A stretch of 54,939 nucleotides of DNA from a candidate division KSB1 bacterium (GTDB lineage: Bacteria > Zhuqueibacterota > Zhuqueibacteria > Zhuqueibacterales > Zhuqueibacteraceae), in contig JAPDQB010000043.1 of NCBI GenBank assembly GCA_034506175.1, positions 1 through 54,939 on the forward strand, given 5' to 3'. This document shows, in pieces, positions 1 through 10,188 of this stretch. The notes beneath the pieces were generated by a model. That model did no database searches. It was given only the letters and a program-made list of their open reading frames with translations, and had not been told where the DNA came from. Both the position numbers and the translations under genes were made by a program. Positions within the stretch are counted from its first letter, which is position 1. Each line of letters opens with the position of its first letter.

Positions 1-18
1 AAGCGCGTTCGGACGTTT

Positions 19-82
19 TATAGCATGGTCTTTTCCCATGCTATATTAATCTAGAAAGATTTTTGAAAAAATCTAGACTGAA
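19..82. terminator. Two adjacent hairpins downstream of the small antitoxin-like gene
   Basis: A perfect 10-bp inverted repeat (TATAGCATGG at 19-28 with CCATGCTATA at 36-45) is followed by a second hairpin around 55-78 with AGATTTTT/AAAAATCT arms, flanked by TCTAGA on both sides. They lie just past the stop codon of the minus-strand gene at 93. The A/T-rich stems suit a bidirectional terminator. This is inferred from symmetry only. Confidence 0.45.
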
Positions 83-92
83 CGTTTGTCCT

Positions 93-245
93 CTAGTTTG
101 TTGGAACTCTTAGCTTGACACCTATGCACTCTTTGGGTATGCCAATTTGAGGAACGATGAGCACTGGCGTTCCATTAATGCGCTTTGCTTGTTTTGGCAG
201 GATCACAGTCTCGTTTTCAACAAATCCGTGATAGGCTTGCAACAT
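93..245 (-). CDS. Small antitoxin-like protein (50 aa)
   Basis: The reading frame opens at 281, but the ATG at 245 has a GGAGG eight bases upstream and gives a compact 50-residue protein starting MLQAYHGFVENETVILP. The short beta-rich N-terminus followed by GTPVLIV resembles small AbrB-like or DUF104-type antitoxins. I do not recognise the family with certainty. It lies about 40 bp downstream of a decayed small gene on the same strand, so the two were probably a toxin-antitoxin-like operon. No catalytic motif is visible. Confidence 0.5.
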   Translation of the reverse strand: MLQAYHGFVENETVILPKQAKRINGTPVLIVPQIGIPKECIGVKLRVPTN

Positions 246-283
246 GATTACATCCTCCATTGCCTTTCGTTTTAATAACATTG

Positions 284-510
284 CTACATTGCGGTCTGGC
301 GTGCTTTGCGAATCTCAGCTTCGATATCCTGAACGGTGATGCCACGCGCTGTCATCCTTTGCTCAATGCCCTTCGTAGCCTGCTCGAAATCTTTTATCGT
401 GCGCTGCCGGCCATCATATATTCCAACGTTTCCTTGAGCTGCCGATTCGGAAGCTCAAACAGGTCAAGCAAACATTTTTACAAAAGTTTTTCACGAGCTT
501 TAGTTGTCAT
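284..510 (-). pseudogene. Decayed small gene upstream of the antitoxin-like ORF
   Basis: An ATG at 510 opens MTTKAREKLL and hits an in-frame TAA. The same frame then continues with sensible coding (LLDLFELPNRQLKETLEYMM), and a neighbouring frame takes over with GRQRTIKDFEQATKGIEQ, ending ARQTAM at a stop at 284-286. One nonsense change plus one frameshift would explain this. The C-terminal part is highly charged and helical. Position and size suggest the partner of the downstream gene, but the family is unknown to me. It is clearly non-functional as written. Confidence 0.5.
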
Positions 511-572
511 ATCGAAAGACCTCGCTTTTTGATAAGTTTCGCTGCCAAGGCTGATCCAACCAGCATCCAGCA

Positions 573-1841
573 TCACTTGATAATCTCACACCCCATATAC
601 TTCCGCAACACCTCCGGCACCATCACCGTGCCTTCGTCGGTTTGATAATTTTCCATGATGCCGATGATCGTTCGCGGCAAGGCAAGCCCCGAGGCGTTGA
701 GCGTGTGCACATATTCCAATTTACCGCCGCCTTCGGGCCGGAAGCGGATGTTGGCGCGGCGCGCTTGAAAATCCTCGAAATTCGAGCACGAGGAAACTTC
801 CAGCCATTTTTTCACGCCCGGCGACCAGACTTCGAGATCGTAGCACTTCGCCGCGGCAAAGCTCAGGTCGCCGCTGCACAGCAGCAAAACGCGATACGGC
901 AGGCCGAGAAGCTGCAAAACTTCTTCGGCATTTTGCAACAGTTTTTCGTGCTCGTCGTAGCTCGTTTCCGGCCTGGTGAACTTGACCATTTCGACTTTGT
1001 CGAATTGGTGCAGACGCATCAAGCCCTTGGTGTCTTTTCCGTAAGCCCCGGCCTCGCGGCGGAAACAGGGCGTGTAGGCGGTATAATAAATCGGCAGTTC
1101 CTCGCCGCGTAATGTTTCATTCGCCAGCAGATTCGTCACCGGCACCTCGGCGGTGGGAATCAAAAACAGATCATCGGCTTCGATGCGGTACATGTCTTCT
1201 TCCAGCTTGGGAATCTGGCCGGTGCCAAACATCGCCTGGCGATTGACCAGAACCGGGGGGAAAACTTCGGTATAACCGTGTTTCTCAATGTGAAGATCGA
1301 GCATGAAATTGATCAGCGCCCGCGCCAGCTTCGCGCCTTTGCCTTTGAAATTGACAAAGAAAGAACCCGCGACTTTGGCGCCGCCCTCGAAGTCGATGAT
1401 TCCGAGCTTCTCGTTGAGATCCCAATGCGGCTTGGGCGTAAATTCAAACCGGGGAATTTCTCCCCAATTTTTGACGACGACGTTGTCCTCGGCGCTTTTG
1501 CCCACCGGCACGCTGTCGTGCGGCAAATTGGGAATGCGAATCTGCAACTGATAGAGTTGATCCTCGACGGTTTTCAATTCATCGTCCAGCGCCTTGATGC
1601 GCTCGCCGACTTCTTTCATCTCGGCGATTTTGGCCGTGGTGTCAGCACCTTTCTTTTTGGCCTGGCCGATCTCCTCCGAAACACGATTGCGCAGCGCTTT
1701 CAACTCCTCGGCTTGCTTCAAAAACTCCCGGCGTTTTTCTTCGAGAACCGGAAACGGCGCCAGCTCGATTTTCGCATTTTTCCGCCGCACGCCTTCTTCG
1801 ACTTTTGCAAAATTTTCGCGGATGAATTTGAGGTCCAACAT
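573..1841 (-). CDS. serS: Serine--tRNA ligase
   Basis: Seryl-tRNA synthetase charges tRNA-Ser with serine in the cytoplasm (class II aminoacyl-tRNA synthetase, homodimer). The 422-aa length is normal for the bacterial family. The N-terminal ~110 residues are the charged, helical tRNA-binding arm (MLDLKFIRENF, then KALRNRVSEEIGQAKKKG). Motif 2 is visible as CFRREAGAYGKDTKGLMRLHQF, and motif 3 near the C-terminus as ASGLALPRTIIGIMENYQ. The ATG at 1841 is preceded by AAGGA at suitable spacing. The gene is monocistronic here. Its 3' end abuts a short repeated word (gatgctggatgctgg), one of the intergenic word elements of this genome. Confidence 0.97.
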   Translation of the reverse strand: MLDLKFIRENFAKVEEGVRRKNAKIELAPFPVLEEKRREFLKQAEELKALRNRVSEEIGQAKKKGADTTAKIAEMKEVGERIKALDDELKTVEDQLYQLQIRIPNLPHDSVPVGKSAEDNVVVKNWGEIPRFEFTPKPHWDLNEKLGIIDFEGGAKVAGSFFVNFKGKGAKLARALINFMLDLHIEKHGYTEVFPPVLVNRQAMFGTGQIPKLEEDMYRIEADDLFLIPTAEVPVTNLLANETLRGEELPIYYTAYTPCFRREAGAYGKDTKGLMRLHQFDKVEMVKFTRPETSYDEHEKLLQNAEEVLQLLGLPYRVLLLCSGDLSFAAAKCYDLEVWSPGVKKWLEVSSCSNFEDFQARRANIRFRPEGGGKLEYVHTLNASGLALPRTIIGIMENYQTDEGTVMVPEVLRKYMGCEIIK

Positions 1842-1980
1842 GGTGTTCGTCCTTATAAAGCATGATTTTTGAATGTTGAATGGGAGAAAAACTGTTCTTT
1901 AAACTTATCAAAGAATCATCTCAAAAGCAAGGCCATATTTGAGGCAACGCGGGGAGCGTTGCAATACAGCACGGCGTGTT

Positions 1981-2253
1981 TCAGGTGGGTGGGAAACGAT
2001 TTTTATCGCTCATGGCGCCGGGCGGCTCTTGCAGAAAAGTCCGATACCAACTTCGCGGCTTCCGGCTCCACGAGCGAACGAAAACACGGTCATCCACCAC
2101 CACGGCCCAGATCCCGATAAAACGGTGCGGCGCCGTGCCGGCGCGAATGCCCAAAATTTTGCCGTCGCGAATTGCGGTTAGAATTTTGTTGGAAAAAGGA
2201 GAAATCGGGTTTTGACTTGATAGATGAAAAATTAAGGTCCTAAATTCCGACAT
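1981..2253 (-). pseudogene. DUF2255-family protein, C-terminally truncated
   Basis: From an ATG at 2253 (AGGA just upstream) the frame encodes the N-terminal two thirds of a DUF2255 protein: LTAIRDGKILGIRAGTAPHR, then FIGIWAVVVDDRVFVRSW and a WYRTFLQEP segment. The family usually has about 120-130 residues. Here the frame stops after 90, and neither of the other two frames continues the expected C-terminus, so the end seems to be deleted rather than simply frameshifted. Function of the family is not established to my knowledge. An in-frame extension to 2409 exists but does not look coding. Confidence 0.6.
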
Positions 2254-2407
2254 GGTCCTGTTTAGTAGTGGCGCTTTTCTGTGAAACCAAAAGCGCATTG
2301 AATATCGCAGAGCACTTTTACCTTGACAATGTTGACTTATGCTCGAGCTGACATTCCGACCCATATGACAATCGTCTCTATCGCGCCCCGGGTAAATTGC
2401 CTTTACC

Positions 2408-2578
2408 ATGGGAACACTGAAAGCTCTGCTGAAGAAATTTGAATCAGAACTTTGCCTGGAAGACTGGAAATCCGTTCATGAGATCTTCAAGTCACGCTCT
2501 GTACTTTTCCCGGAGGCGATGTTGATGAGGTTTTCATTCGGTATCGGCGCAAGGCGCGTTAAGTCACATAAAAAATAA
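2408..2578 (+). CDS. Possible small hypothetical protein (56 aa)
   Basis: An ATG at 2408 opens 56 codons beginning MGTLKALLKKFESELCLEDW, with the amphipathic-helix look of a real peptide. There is no good ribosome-binding site, and the frame runs into the rRNA operon terminator. It could be the remnant of a larger gene. I recognise no family. Confidence 0.2.
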   Translation: MGTLKALLKKFESELCLEDWKSVHEIFKSRSVLFPEAMLMRFSFGIGARRVKSHKK

Positions 2579-2613
2579 AAAAGGGAAAAGACCATTGAAT
2601 CTTTTCCCTTTTT
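2578..2613 (-). terminator. rRNA operon terminator
   Basis: A 13-bp inverted repeat (AAAAAGGGAAAAG at 2578-2590, CTTTTCCCTTTTT from 2601) with a 10-nt loop lies 17 bases beyond the 5S 3' end. Read from the minus strand it is a stem followed by a T-run, so an intrinsic terminator for the rRNA operon. Confidence 0.85.
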
Positions 2614-2629
2614 GTATGTAAAATTAATT

Positions 2630-2745
<116 letters not shown>

Positions 2746-2764
2746 AAATTTTTTCTTGTTGCTG

Positions 2765-2819
2765 GTTGCTTGTCGCTGGTTGCTTATGATACAGCTACCC
2801 GTAACCAGCTACGAGCAAC
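2765..2819. repeat. Word-built inverted repeat in the 23S-5S spacer
   Basis: The arm GTTGCTTGTCGCTGGTTGC at 2765-2783 faces 2801-2819 as an inverted copy matching at 16 of 19 positions. The spacer is largely made of the words gttgct, ggttgc and agcaac. It is one member of a class of intergenic elements seen throughout the window. Confidence 0.6.
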
Positions 2820-3251
2820 TACAAATTGCGTTTTGCACTGCAAGCAACTATATATAAGCCACAAACCATCTGCTGTGCACGTCTGATTTGTTTAATCGTA
2901 CGCGCTGAAGATAAAAATTATTGGTTAAGCCACACGGCTGATTAGTACCACTCGGCTGAACCCATTACTGGGCTTGCACCTGTGGCCTATTACCTCGTCG
3001 TCTACGAGGAGCCTTTAGTGACCTTACGGTCAGGGAAGTCTCATCTTGGGGTGGGTTTCGCGCTTAGATGCCTTCAGCGCTTATCCCGTCCGGACACAGC
3101 TACCCAACGGTGCCACTGGCGTGACAATTGGTCTACTGGAGGTCCGTCCACTCCGGTCCTCTCGTACTAGGAGAAGCGCCCCTCAAACTTCCTACGCCCA
3201 CAACAGATAGGGACCGAACTGTCTCACGACGTTCTAAACCCAGCTCACGTA

Positions 3252-3299
<48 letters not shown>

Positions 3300-3300
3300 G

Positions 3301-3333
<33 letters not shown>

Positions 3334-3360
3334 GGGCCGTCGATGTGAACTCTTGGGCCC

Positions 3361-3403
<43 letters not shown>

Positions 3404-3538
3404 CGGCGTTTCCATGCACAACCGCCGGATCACTAGCCCCTGGTTTCCCACCTGTTCGACCTGTGTGTCTCACAGTTAAGCTCCCTTATGCGCTTACACT
3501 CTACGCATGATTACCGACCATGCTGAGGGAACCTTTGG

Positions 3539-3589
<51 letters not shown>

Positions 3590-3739
3590 AGCAGGGTCCC
3601 TACACCGGATAACGGTGCGAGGTTAGTGCTTCAGTACAACAAGGGTGGTATTTCAAGGTTGACTCCCCGACGACTAGCGCCGCCGGATCAGCGTCTCCCA
3701 CCTATCCTACACATGCTAAACCGAAACACAGTGCTAAGC

Positions 3740-3770
<31 letters not shown>

Positions 3771-3837
3771 CGTTGCGGGCAACCGGCATCTTCACCGGTA
3801 CTACAATTTCGCCGAGGCTCTGGTTGAGACAGCGCCC

Positions 3838-3890
<53 letters not shown>

Positions 3891-4522
3891 CGGATCATCT
3901 CACTTTATTTCTAAAGGAGCCGGACTTTATCTTTTCCAGCCTGTATTCATACTCGAAGCTATTGCCTTAATTTTCTCGATGCCTTCCGGCTTGAGATGCT
4001 CACCAACTGCCATAAGCGCAAGCACTTTTCTAAATCTGATGAAATCCATCCGCTTTTTTGATTTCAGCGGATGCTTCTCAAAAAACGGAATAATGATTTC
4101 ACGAAAATGCTCTACGCTTCGCACACGATATGCCATTCTATCCTCGTGATTTGTTCTCACGACGCCGCAATTAAAAAAATCTTTGAGCGCATATAGGAGT
4201 TGAATGTCACGCTTGTGCTGCACGACAGTAAATTCAGGGAGCACCTGATAGCCAGTCGTCATCTCGGGGTGGGAATTGATGCCGACGAAGAAACAACCTT
4301 CGCCATCCACAAATCCAACCACCCATTGGGCATCTAACTTCATAGGCAGGAACCAAACGTGAAGTCTCTGAGGGTTTCCCGCTACAAACGGGACCTTCCC
4401 TGCGGATTGTCCCCGTGTCCATCAGATTTTTACTGCTCATCAAAATGATGAATGAGTACTGAATGGCTGTTGAGGAGTTTCCCGCATATAGTTTAGTTTT
4501 ACTAAGGCTAGCGTGTTCGTTA
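3891..4522 (-). ncRNA. Self-splicing group I intron in 23S rRNA at position 1931
   Basis: A 632-nt insertion follows U1931 (E. coli numbering) of 23S and ends in G, as group I introns do. The exon end CTAAGGT pairs with intron nucleotides 15-21 (GCCTTAG) to form P1 with a U.G pair at the splice site. Intron GCT just upstream can pair with 3'-exon AGC (P10). Core signatures are present: AATCCGCAGG (P4-P6 side), TCAGAGACTTCACG (P7 5' strand) and AAGATAAAGTCC (close to the classic AAGATATAGTCC of J8/7-P7). Thermotoga and organelle 23S genes carry introns at the same site. An endonuclease gene fills the P8 region. Confidence 0.93.
3927..4343 (-). CDS. Intron-encoded LAGLIDADG homing endonuclease
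   Basis: This 138-aa protein has one LAGLIDADG motif near the N-terminus (WVVGFVDGEGCFFVG, acidic catalytic residue within DGEG), so it should act as a homodimer like I-CreI. The rest fits the single-motif fold: a HKRDIQLLYALKDFF helix, a YRVRSVEHF segment and a basic KSKKRMDFIRFRKVL segment. It would cut intronless 23S genes around the CTAAGGTAGC site and spread the intron. The TAA stop lies inside the J8/7-P7 strand of the ribozyme core, so coding and catalytic sequence overlap. The ATG at 4343 lacks a clear ribosome-binding site. Confidence 0.92.
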   Translation of the reverse strand: MKLDAQWVVGFVDGEGCFFVGINSHPEMTTGYQVLPEFTVVQHKRDIQLLYALKDFFNCGVVRTNHEDRMAYRVRSVEHFREIIIPFFEKHPLKSKKRMDFIRFRKVLALMAVGEHLKPEGIEKIKAIASSMNTGWKR

Positions 4523-4576
<54 letters not shown>

Positions 4577-5391
4577 TTCTGGCGCCTTGCGGCGCCATGA
4601 CCTCTCCTCTTAACCTTCCGGCACCGGGCAGGTGTCAGTCCGTATACGTCGTCTTGACGACTTAGCACAGACCTGTGTTTTTAGTAAACAGTCGCCCAGG
4701 CCATTTCTCTGCGATCCCGCGCAGCTTTGGTTCGCATAGAACCTGACCACGCAGGACACCTCTTCTTCCGAAGTTACGAGGTTATTTTGCCTAGTTCCTT
4801 AACCAGAGCTATCTCGAGCACCTTAGGATATTCTCCTCATCTACCTGTGTCGGTTTGCGGTACGGTCGCCCTGATTTCTCGCTTAGAGGTTTTTCTTGGC
4901 AGCATGGTACCTGTCAGTTGGTTTGACCGAAGTCGCATTTCCCATTCGCTTCTCGGAGTCATGGTTGAGTGGATTTGCCTGCCCAACCCTCCTACCAGCT
5001 TAGACCAGGGCATCCAACACCTGGCTGACTTTCCCTTCTGCGTCACCTCATCGCTCGGACGATTTCAGAGCGGTACGGGAATATTCACCCGTTTTCCATC
5101 ACCTACGCCGTTCGGCCTCAGCTTAGGGTCCGACTAACCCTGAGCAGATTGACTTTACTCAGGAAACCTTAGATTTTCGGTGTCCCGGGTTCTCACCGGG
5201 ATTATCGCTACTTATGCTGGCATATTCATTTCTGCTTCCTCCAGCACGCCTCGCGGCGCACCTTCGCAGGTTGGCAGAACGTTCCCCTACCATGGTGGCG
5301 CCGAGGCGCCACCATCCGCCGCTTCGGTGACAAGCTTAGTCCCGTGAATTATCGGCGCGAAATCGCTTGACCAGTGAGCTGTTACGCTTTC

Positions 5392-5423
<32 letters not shown>

Positions 5424-6015
5424 TGGTTGTCTAGGCGGTTTCACATCCTTTCTCACTTAGCTTGTACTCAGGGACCTTAGCGGACGGTCCGGGTTGTTTC
5501 CCTTTTGGCAACGAAGCTTATCCCCCGCTGCCTGTCTCCCGTAAAGCAAGTTGCGGCATTCGGAGTTTGGTTGGGGTTGGTACCCTTGTGAGAGCCCTAG
5601 CCCATTCAGTGCTCTACCTCCGCAACTCTCATTTACGAGGCTAGCCCTAAAGCTATTTCGGGGAAAACGAGCTATCTCCAAGTTTGATTAGCCTTTCACC
5701 CCTACCCACAGTTCATCGCCAGAATTTTCAACTTCCGTGCGTTCGGACCTCCACGACCTGTTACGGCCGCTTCATCCTGACCATGGGTAGATCACCTGGG
5801 TTCGCGTCTACCGCATGCAACTGAGTCGCCCTATTCGGACTCGCTTTCGCTACGACTCCTCCCGAGACGGGATTAATCTTGCTGCATACGAGTAACTCGC
5901 CAGCTCATTATGCAAAAGGCACATGGTCATCTGTACCAGCGGTGTTGCCACTGCTGGCCTCGGACTCCCACTGTTTGTAAGCATACGGTTTCAGGTCCTA
6001 TTTCACTCCCCGCCT

Positions 6016-6063
<48 letters not shown>

Positions 6064-6757
6064 GAGAGAGTATTTAGCCTTGGGTCATGGTCGACCGAGA
6101 TTCCCACGGGATTTCACGTGTCCCGCAGTACTTGGGTGCAAAACCGAGGAAGGCATTATCTTTTCGCTTACAGGGCTATCACCTTCTATGGCCGGACTTT
6201 CCAGACCGCTTCGACTAAGATAATGCTTGCTCACTTCCCGACTCTGCTGCATCAGAGCCCGGTTCTGTCCCACTACCCCTACGGCACAACGCACGCAGGC
6301 TTGACATGCCGCAGGTTTAGGCTGTTTCCCGTTCGCTCGCCGCTACTGAGGAAATCGCTATTGCTTTCTTTTCCAGGAGGTACTTAGATGTTTCAGTTCC
6401 CTCCGTTGTCTCCTCCCTGCCTATGTGTTCAGCAGAGGGTTCCCGCTTGCGCGGGACGGTTGCCCGATTCGGAGATCTCCGGATCAAAGGGTGTTTGCCC
6501 CTCCCCGGAGCTTATCGCAGCTTACCACGTCCTTCATCGACTTCTCGTGCCAAGGCATCCTCCATATGCTCTTAGTAGCTTAACCAAAAACCCTTGTGGT
6601 TTTAGCCATCTTTCGATAGCTACAACCACTGTCTTCAGTCGATCGTTACGATCAACCAAACGACTTTCACACAGCAGATGGTTTATGGCTCGAATTGTCC
6701 ACGAATTCCATGAAAGCGGAATCCGCGGCTCATTGTAGTTTGCCTTGCAAAAAACGC

Positions 6758-6772
6758 AATTGTCAAAGAACA
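6758..6772 (-). promoter_or_regulatory. boxA-like antitermination site before 23S
   Basis: The minus strand reads TGTTCTTTGACAATT, a close match to the bacterial rRNA boxA consensus (TGCTCTTTAACAATT). It lies in the 16S-23S spacer, as in other bacteria. A second boxA-like site precedes 16S. Confidence 0.7.
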
Positions 6773-6783
6773 TTACAACTTTG

Positions 6784-6894
6784 CGAAACCGACCGGAGTC
6801 GAACCGACACCAAGAAGCTACTTGTTGCATGTGGCAAAATTTCTTGCCGCATACTCCTTGTCGCTTGCCTGCTCTTCCGTTGAGCTACGGTTCC
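6784..6894 (-). tRNA. tRNA-like sequence with an insertion in the anticodon region
   Basis: Acceptor strands GGAACCG (5') and CGGTTTC (3') pair over 7 bp with one wobble. The D arm (GCTC/GAGC) and the T arm (GTCGG, loop TTCGACT, CCGGT) are intact. Between D and T arms there are 61 nt instead of about 23. The extra sequence is made of words such as ggcaag, gcggcaag and gcaacaag, and can fold as a long hairpin (GTATGCGGCAA with TTGCCACATGC). I cannot assign an anticodon. It is either a tRNA pseudogene disrupted by an intergenic word element or an unusual extended tRNA. It lies between tRNA-Ala and 23S. CCA is not encoded. Confidence 0.5.
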
Positions 6895-6949
6895 CAGCCA
6901 AATACACATTTTCTTTTGTTCTTGCCATTTGCATTTTGTTGCTTACGGG

Positions 6950-7022
6950 TGGAGCTGATCGGGATCGAACCGACGACCTTCGGCTTGCAAAACCGACGCT
7001 CTCCCAACTGAGCTACAGCCCC
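6950..7022 (-). tRNA. tRNA-Ala(TGC)
   Basis: The complement starts GGGGCTGTAGCTCAGTTGGG and has anticodon loop TTTGCAA (anticodon TGC), T loop TTCGATC and 3' acceptor strand CAGCTCC with discriminator A. CCA is not encoded. Standard rRNA-spacer tRNA. Confidence 0.95.
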
Positions 7023-7080
7023 AGCAAGTGGCAATGGGCAAACGGCAAAAAAACCTGCTTTTTGCAATTTGCCTTTTGCC
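7022..7080. repeat. Word-built inverted repeat between tRNA-Ala and tRNA-Ile
   Basis: The spacer alternates ggcaa/gggcaaa words in one half and tttgcc/ttttgcc in the other, giving a hairpin-like inverted arrangement around 7046. The same ggcaaa vocabulary appears at 7308-7341 and inside the 5' end of the giant gene at 36540-36605. Confidence 0.45.
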
Positions 7081-7083
7081 CCG

Positions 7084-7157
<74 letters not shown>

Positions 7158-7350
7158 AACAATTCTTTTTACAGACAAAAACGCGAATCCCGATTTTCTT
7201 TCAGCAAATCAAGCCACTCGGGTTTCGCGTCAGAAGGGAAAGAAAAAATAGCAGCGTGCACAGCCAGAACTGTGAAATCAAGGGTTAGTTGGATTCTCTA
7301 AAGCAGGTTGCAAACTTGCAAATTGCATTTTGCCCCTTGCCGAGACTCCC

Positions 7351-8897
<1,547 letters not shown>

Positions 8898-8989
8898 TTT
8901 TCTTTTTTGCAAAAGAAAATGAGGTTTGATTCCACAACTCGTTCAATTATGAATTCCAAAGGAATCTAATTGGGCCATGCACGCTTGCT

Positions 8990-9004
8990 ATTTTCCAAAG
9001 AACA
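8990..9004 (-). promoter_or_regulatory. boxA-like site in the 16S leader
   Basis: The minus strand reads TGTTCTTTGGAAAAT about 95 nt upstream of 16S, matching the boxA core TGTTCTTTG also found before 23S. It probably recruits the rRNA antitermination complex. Confidence 0.6.
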
Positions 9005-9089
9005 GTAAATAACAGAAAAATTCAAAATATGGACAGCAATCAATAATATAATCAACTACTCGGAGAAAAGCAAAACGTTTTTCTTTTTG

Positions 9090-9154
9090 TTACATCATCC
9101 TAACAGGCTTTCAGTCAAGCATATATAAGATAAAATTTTCTTTCTAAATGTCAA
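9090..9154 (-). promoter_or_regulatory. Tandem sigma70-type promoters of the rRNA operon
   Basis: P1: TTGACA (9154-9149), 16-nt spacer, TATCTT (9132-9127). P2: TTGACT (9118-9113), 17-nt spacer, ATGTAA (9095-9090). The A/T-rich sequence upstream of P1 could act as an UP element. P1 is near consensus and P2 is weaker. Assignment is by consensus and position only. Confidence 0.6.
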
Positions 9155-9198
9155 GATTTTTTTTCGGAATTTCAAAAAAAATTCACACCGCTTTGGAG

Positions 9199-9765
9199 TC
9201 AATCCACACCAAAGGGCTGCGGAATAACATCGTACCCCCTTTTTTGCTCAGTGTCAAGTTTTGATCGCCAAATTTCGTCGAGAAAAACGGGGTGCCAGGC
9301 GGCCACGCACGGATAAATCGTCCCTTGACAATTTCCCACGGGGTTTGATGGCCTTTGGAACTGTTCTGGCGCGCGACGTTGAACCACAGATTATAGGCGC
9401 CAGCCCTGGCCAAAAAATCCAACCGTGAATTAAACCTCTCAACGCAACAGAACTCATCTTCGATGAGACCATGAACCGTTTCGACATCGGCCTGCCAGGT
9501 ATGCGCCCCCGGCGGAATGGTCTGATGAACCAACCCCTTGACCGCCTCAACGGCTTTGCTCAAACAGGCGCCATTGGGCTTTGATGGCACGTAAATCTTG
9601 TTCGGTGCGATGTTTTCGCCGTTTGCGCACGGTTTTGGCAGTCGTGCCAAAGGCGCGAGCTGCCGGTTTAACGGCATGTTGCTTCGCATAGTGCACGAAC
9701 TCGCAGCGAAGGTATTTGGGGTCTTTACTTTCTCGCATCATCTTGAAATAGGGTATCCGTGTCAT
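9199..9765 (-). pseudogene. Decayed rve-type (IS481-like) transposase, internally deleted
   Basis: This is the same transposase as the intact copy at 18027-19112 but with two internal deletions and a late frameshift. The N-terminus (MTRIPYFKMMRESKDPKYLR to GTTAKTVRK) jumps directly to RRKHRTEQDLRAIKAQW, losing the middle of the helix-turn-helix region. LFEQS then jumps to KAVEAVKGLVHQ, losing the first two catalytic aspartates. The last part keeps the VETVHGLIEDEF catalytic-glutamate segment but changes frame before the end. It cannot make a functional transposase. It is inserted immediately upstream of the rRNA promoters. Confidence 0.85.
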
Positions 9766-9941
9766 CGCTAGAATTTTCCTCCGGTTGAGTTGTTTGAGTC
9801 CAATGGAGTAAAAACCATCCAAAGAGCGGAAAAATTCCATGCGCGATTTAAGTTTATCAAAGCCAGCGCTGGTTTTCCGTATCCGTTCGGTGAACCCCAT
9901 CTTGCCGGCAAGCGGGCGAGTTGCGATATTGAAGTGGCAGG

Positions 9942-10092
9942 TTTCCAGTTCTGTGGCAAAAGCTTGGTGACGCGCCGGTGTGGATGGTCGGCGATACGGC
10001 TGAGCAGGTCTTTGAGGTAGGCAAACGGTTCGACGCCGTGCAACTTGGCAGTGGGCGACCAGAGAATAAATCAACGCCGCTTGCTCATCCTC
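9942..10092 (-). pseudogene. IS66 transposase C-terminal remnant
   Basis: Two frames joined by a one-base shift give DEQAALIYSLVAHC followed by LHGVEPFAYLKDLLSRIADH and HRRVTKLLPQNWK. This is the characteristic C-terminus of IS66-type transposases (AxIYSLxxxxKLxGVxPxxYLxxxLxRIADHPxxRxxxLLPxxW). Everything upstream is missing. It is followed on the minus strand by sequence shared with the 5' flank of the rve-type element, so one insertion sequence appears to have landed next to, or replaced part of, the other. Confidence 0.75.
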
Positions 10093-10106
10093 GAACAAGC
10101 GGCGTT
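10073..10106 (-). terminator. Terminator of the 818-aa secreted protein gene
   Basis: The inverted repeat AACGCCGCTTG (10073-10083) and CAAGCGGCGTT (10096-10106) has a 12-nt loop. Closely related hairpins follow two other sorting-domain genes, at 15635-15673 and 20031-20075. It lies about 80 bp past the stop codon at 10189. Confidence 0.6.
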
Positions 10107-10136
10107 TCCGTCAACAAAACGTAAGGCGTAAAACTT

Positions 10137-10168
10137 AAAACGTAATGCGCAAGTAAGCATTACGTTTT
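10137..10168. repeat. Word-built hairpin (cgtaa type)
   Basis: A perfect 12-bp inverted repeat, AAAACGTAATGC at 10137-10148 and GCATTACGTTTT at 10157-10168, is embedded in further cgtaaaa/ttttacg words from 10117 to 10187. Related cgtaa words stand near 12664-12705, 13465-13495, 14355-14390 and 49550-49595. Confidence 0.6.
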
Positions 10169-10188
10169 ACAAATTACGTTTTACAAAC

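Noticed and set aside
260..532. A 90-aa plus-strand frame
   Set aside because: It lies opposite the decayed minus-strand gene and has no supporting features.
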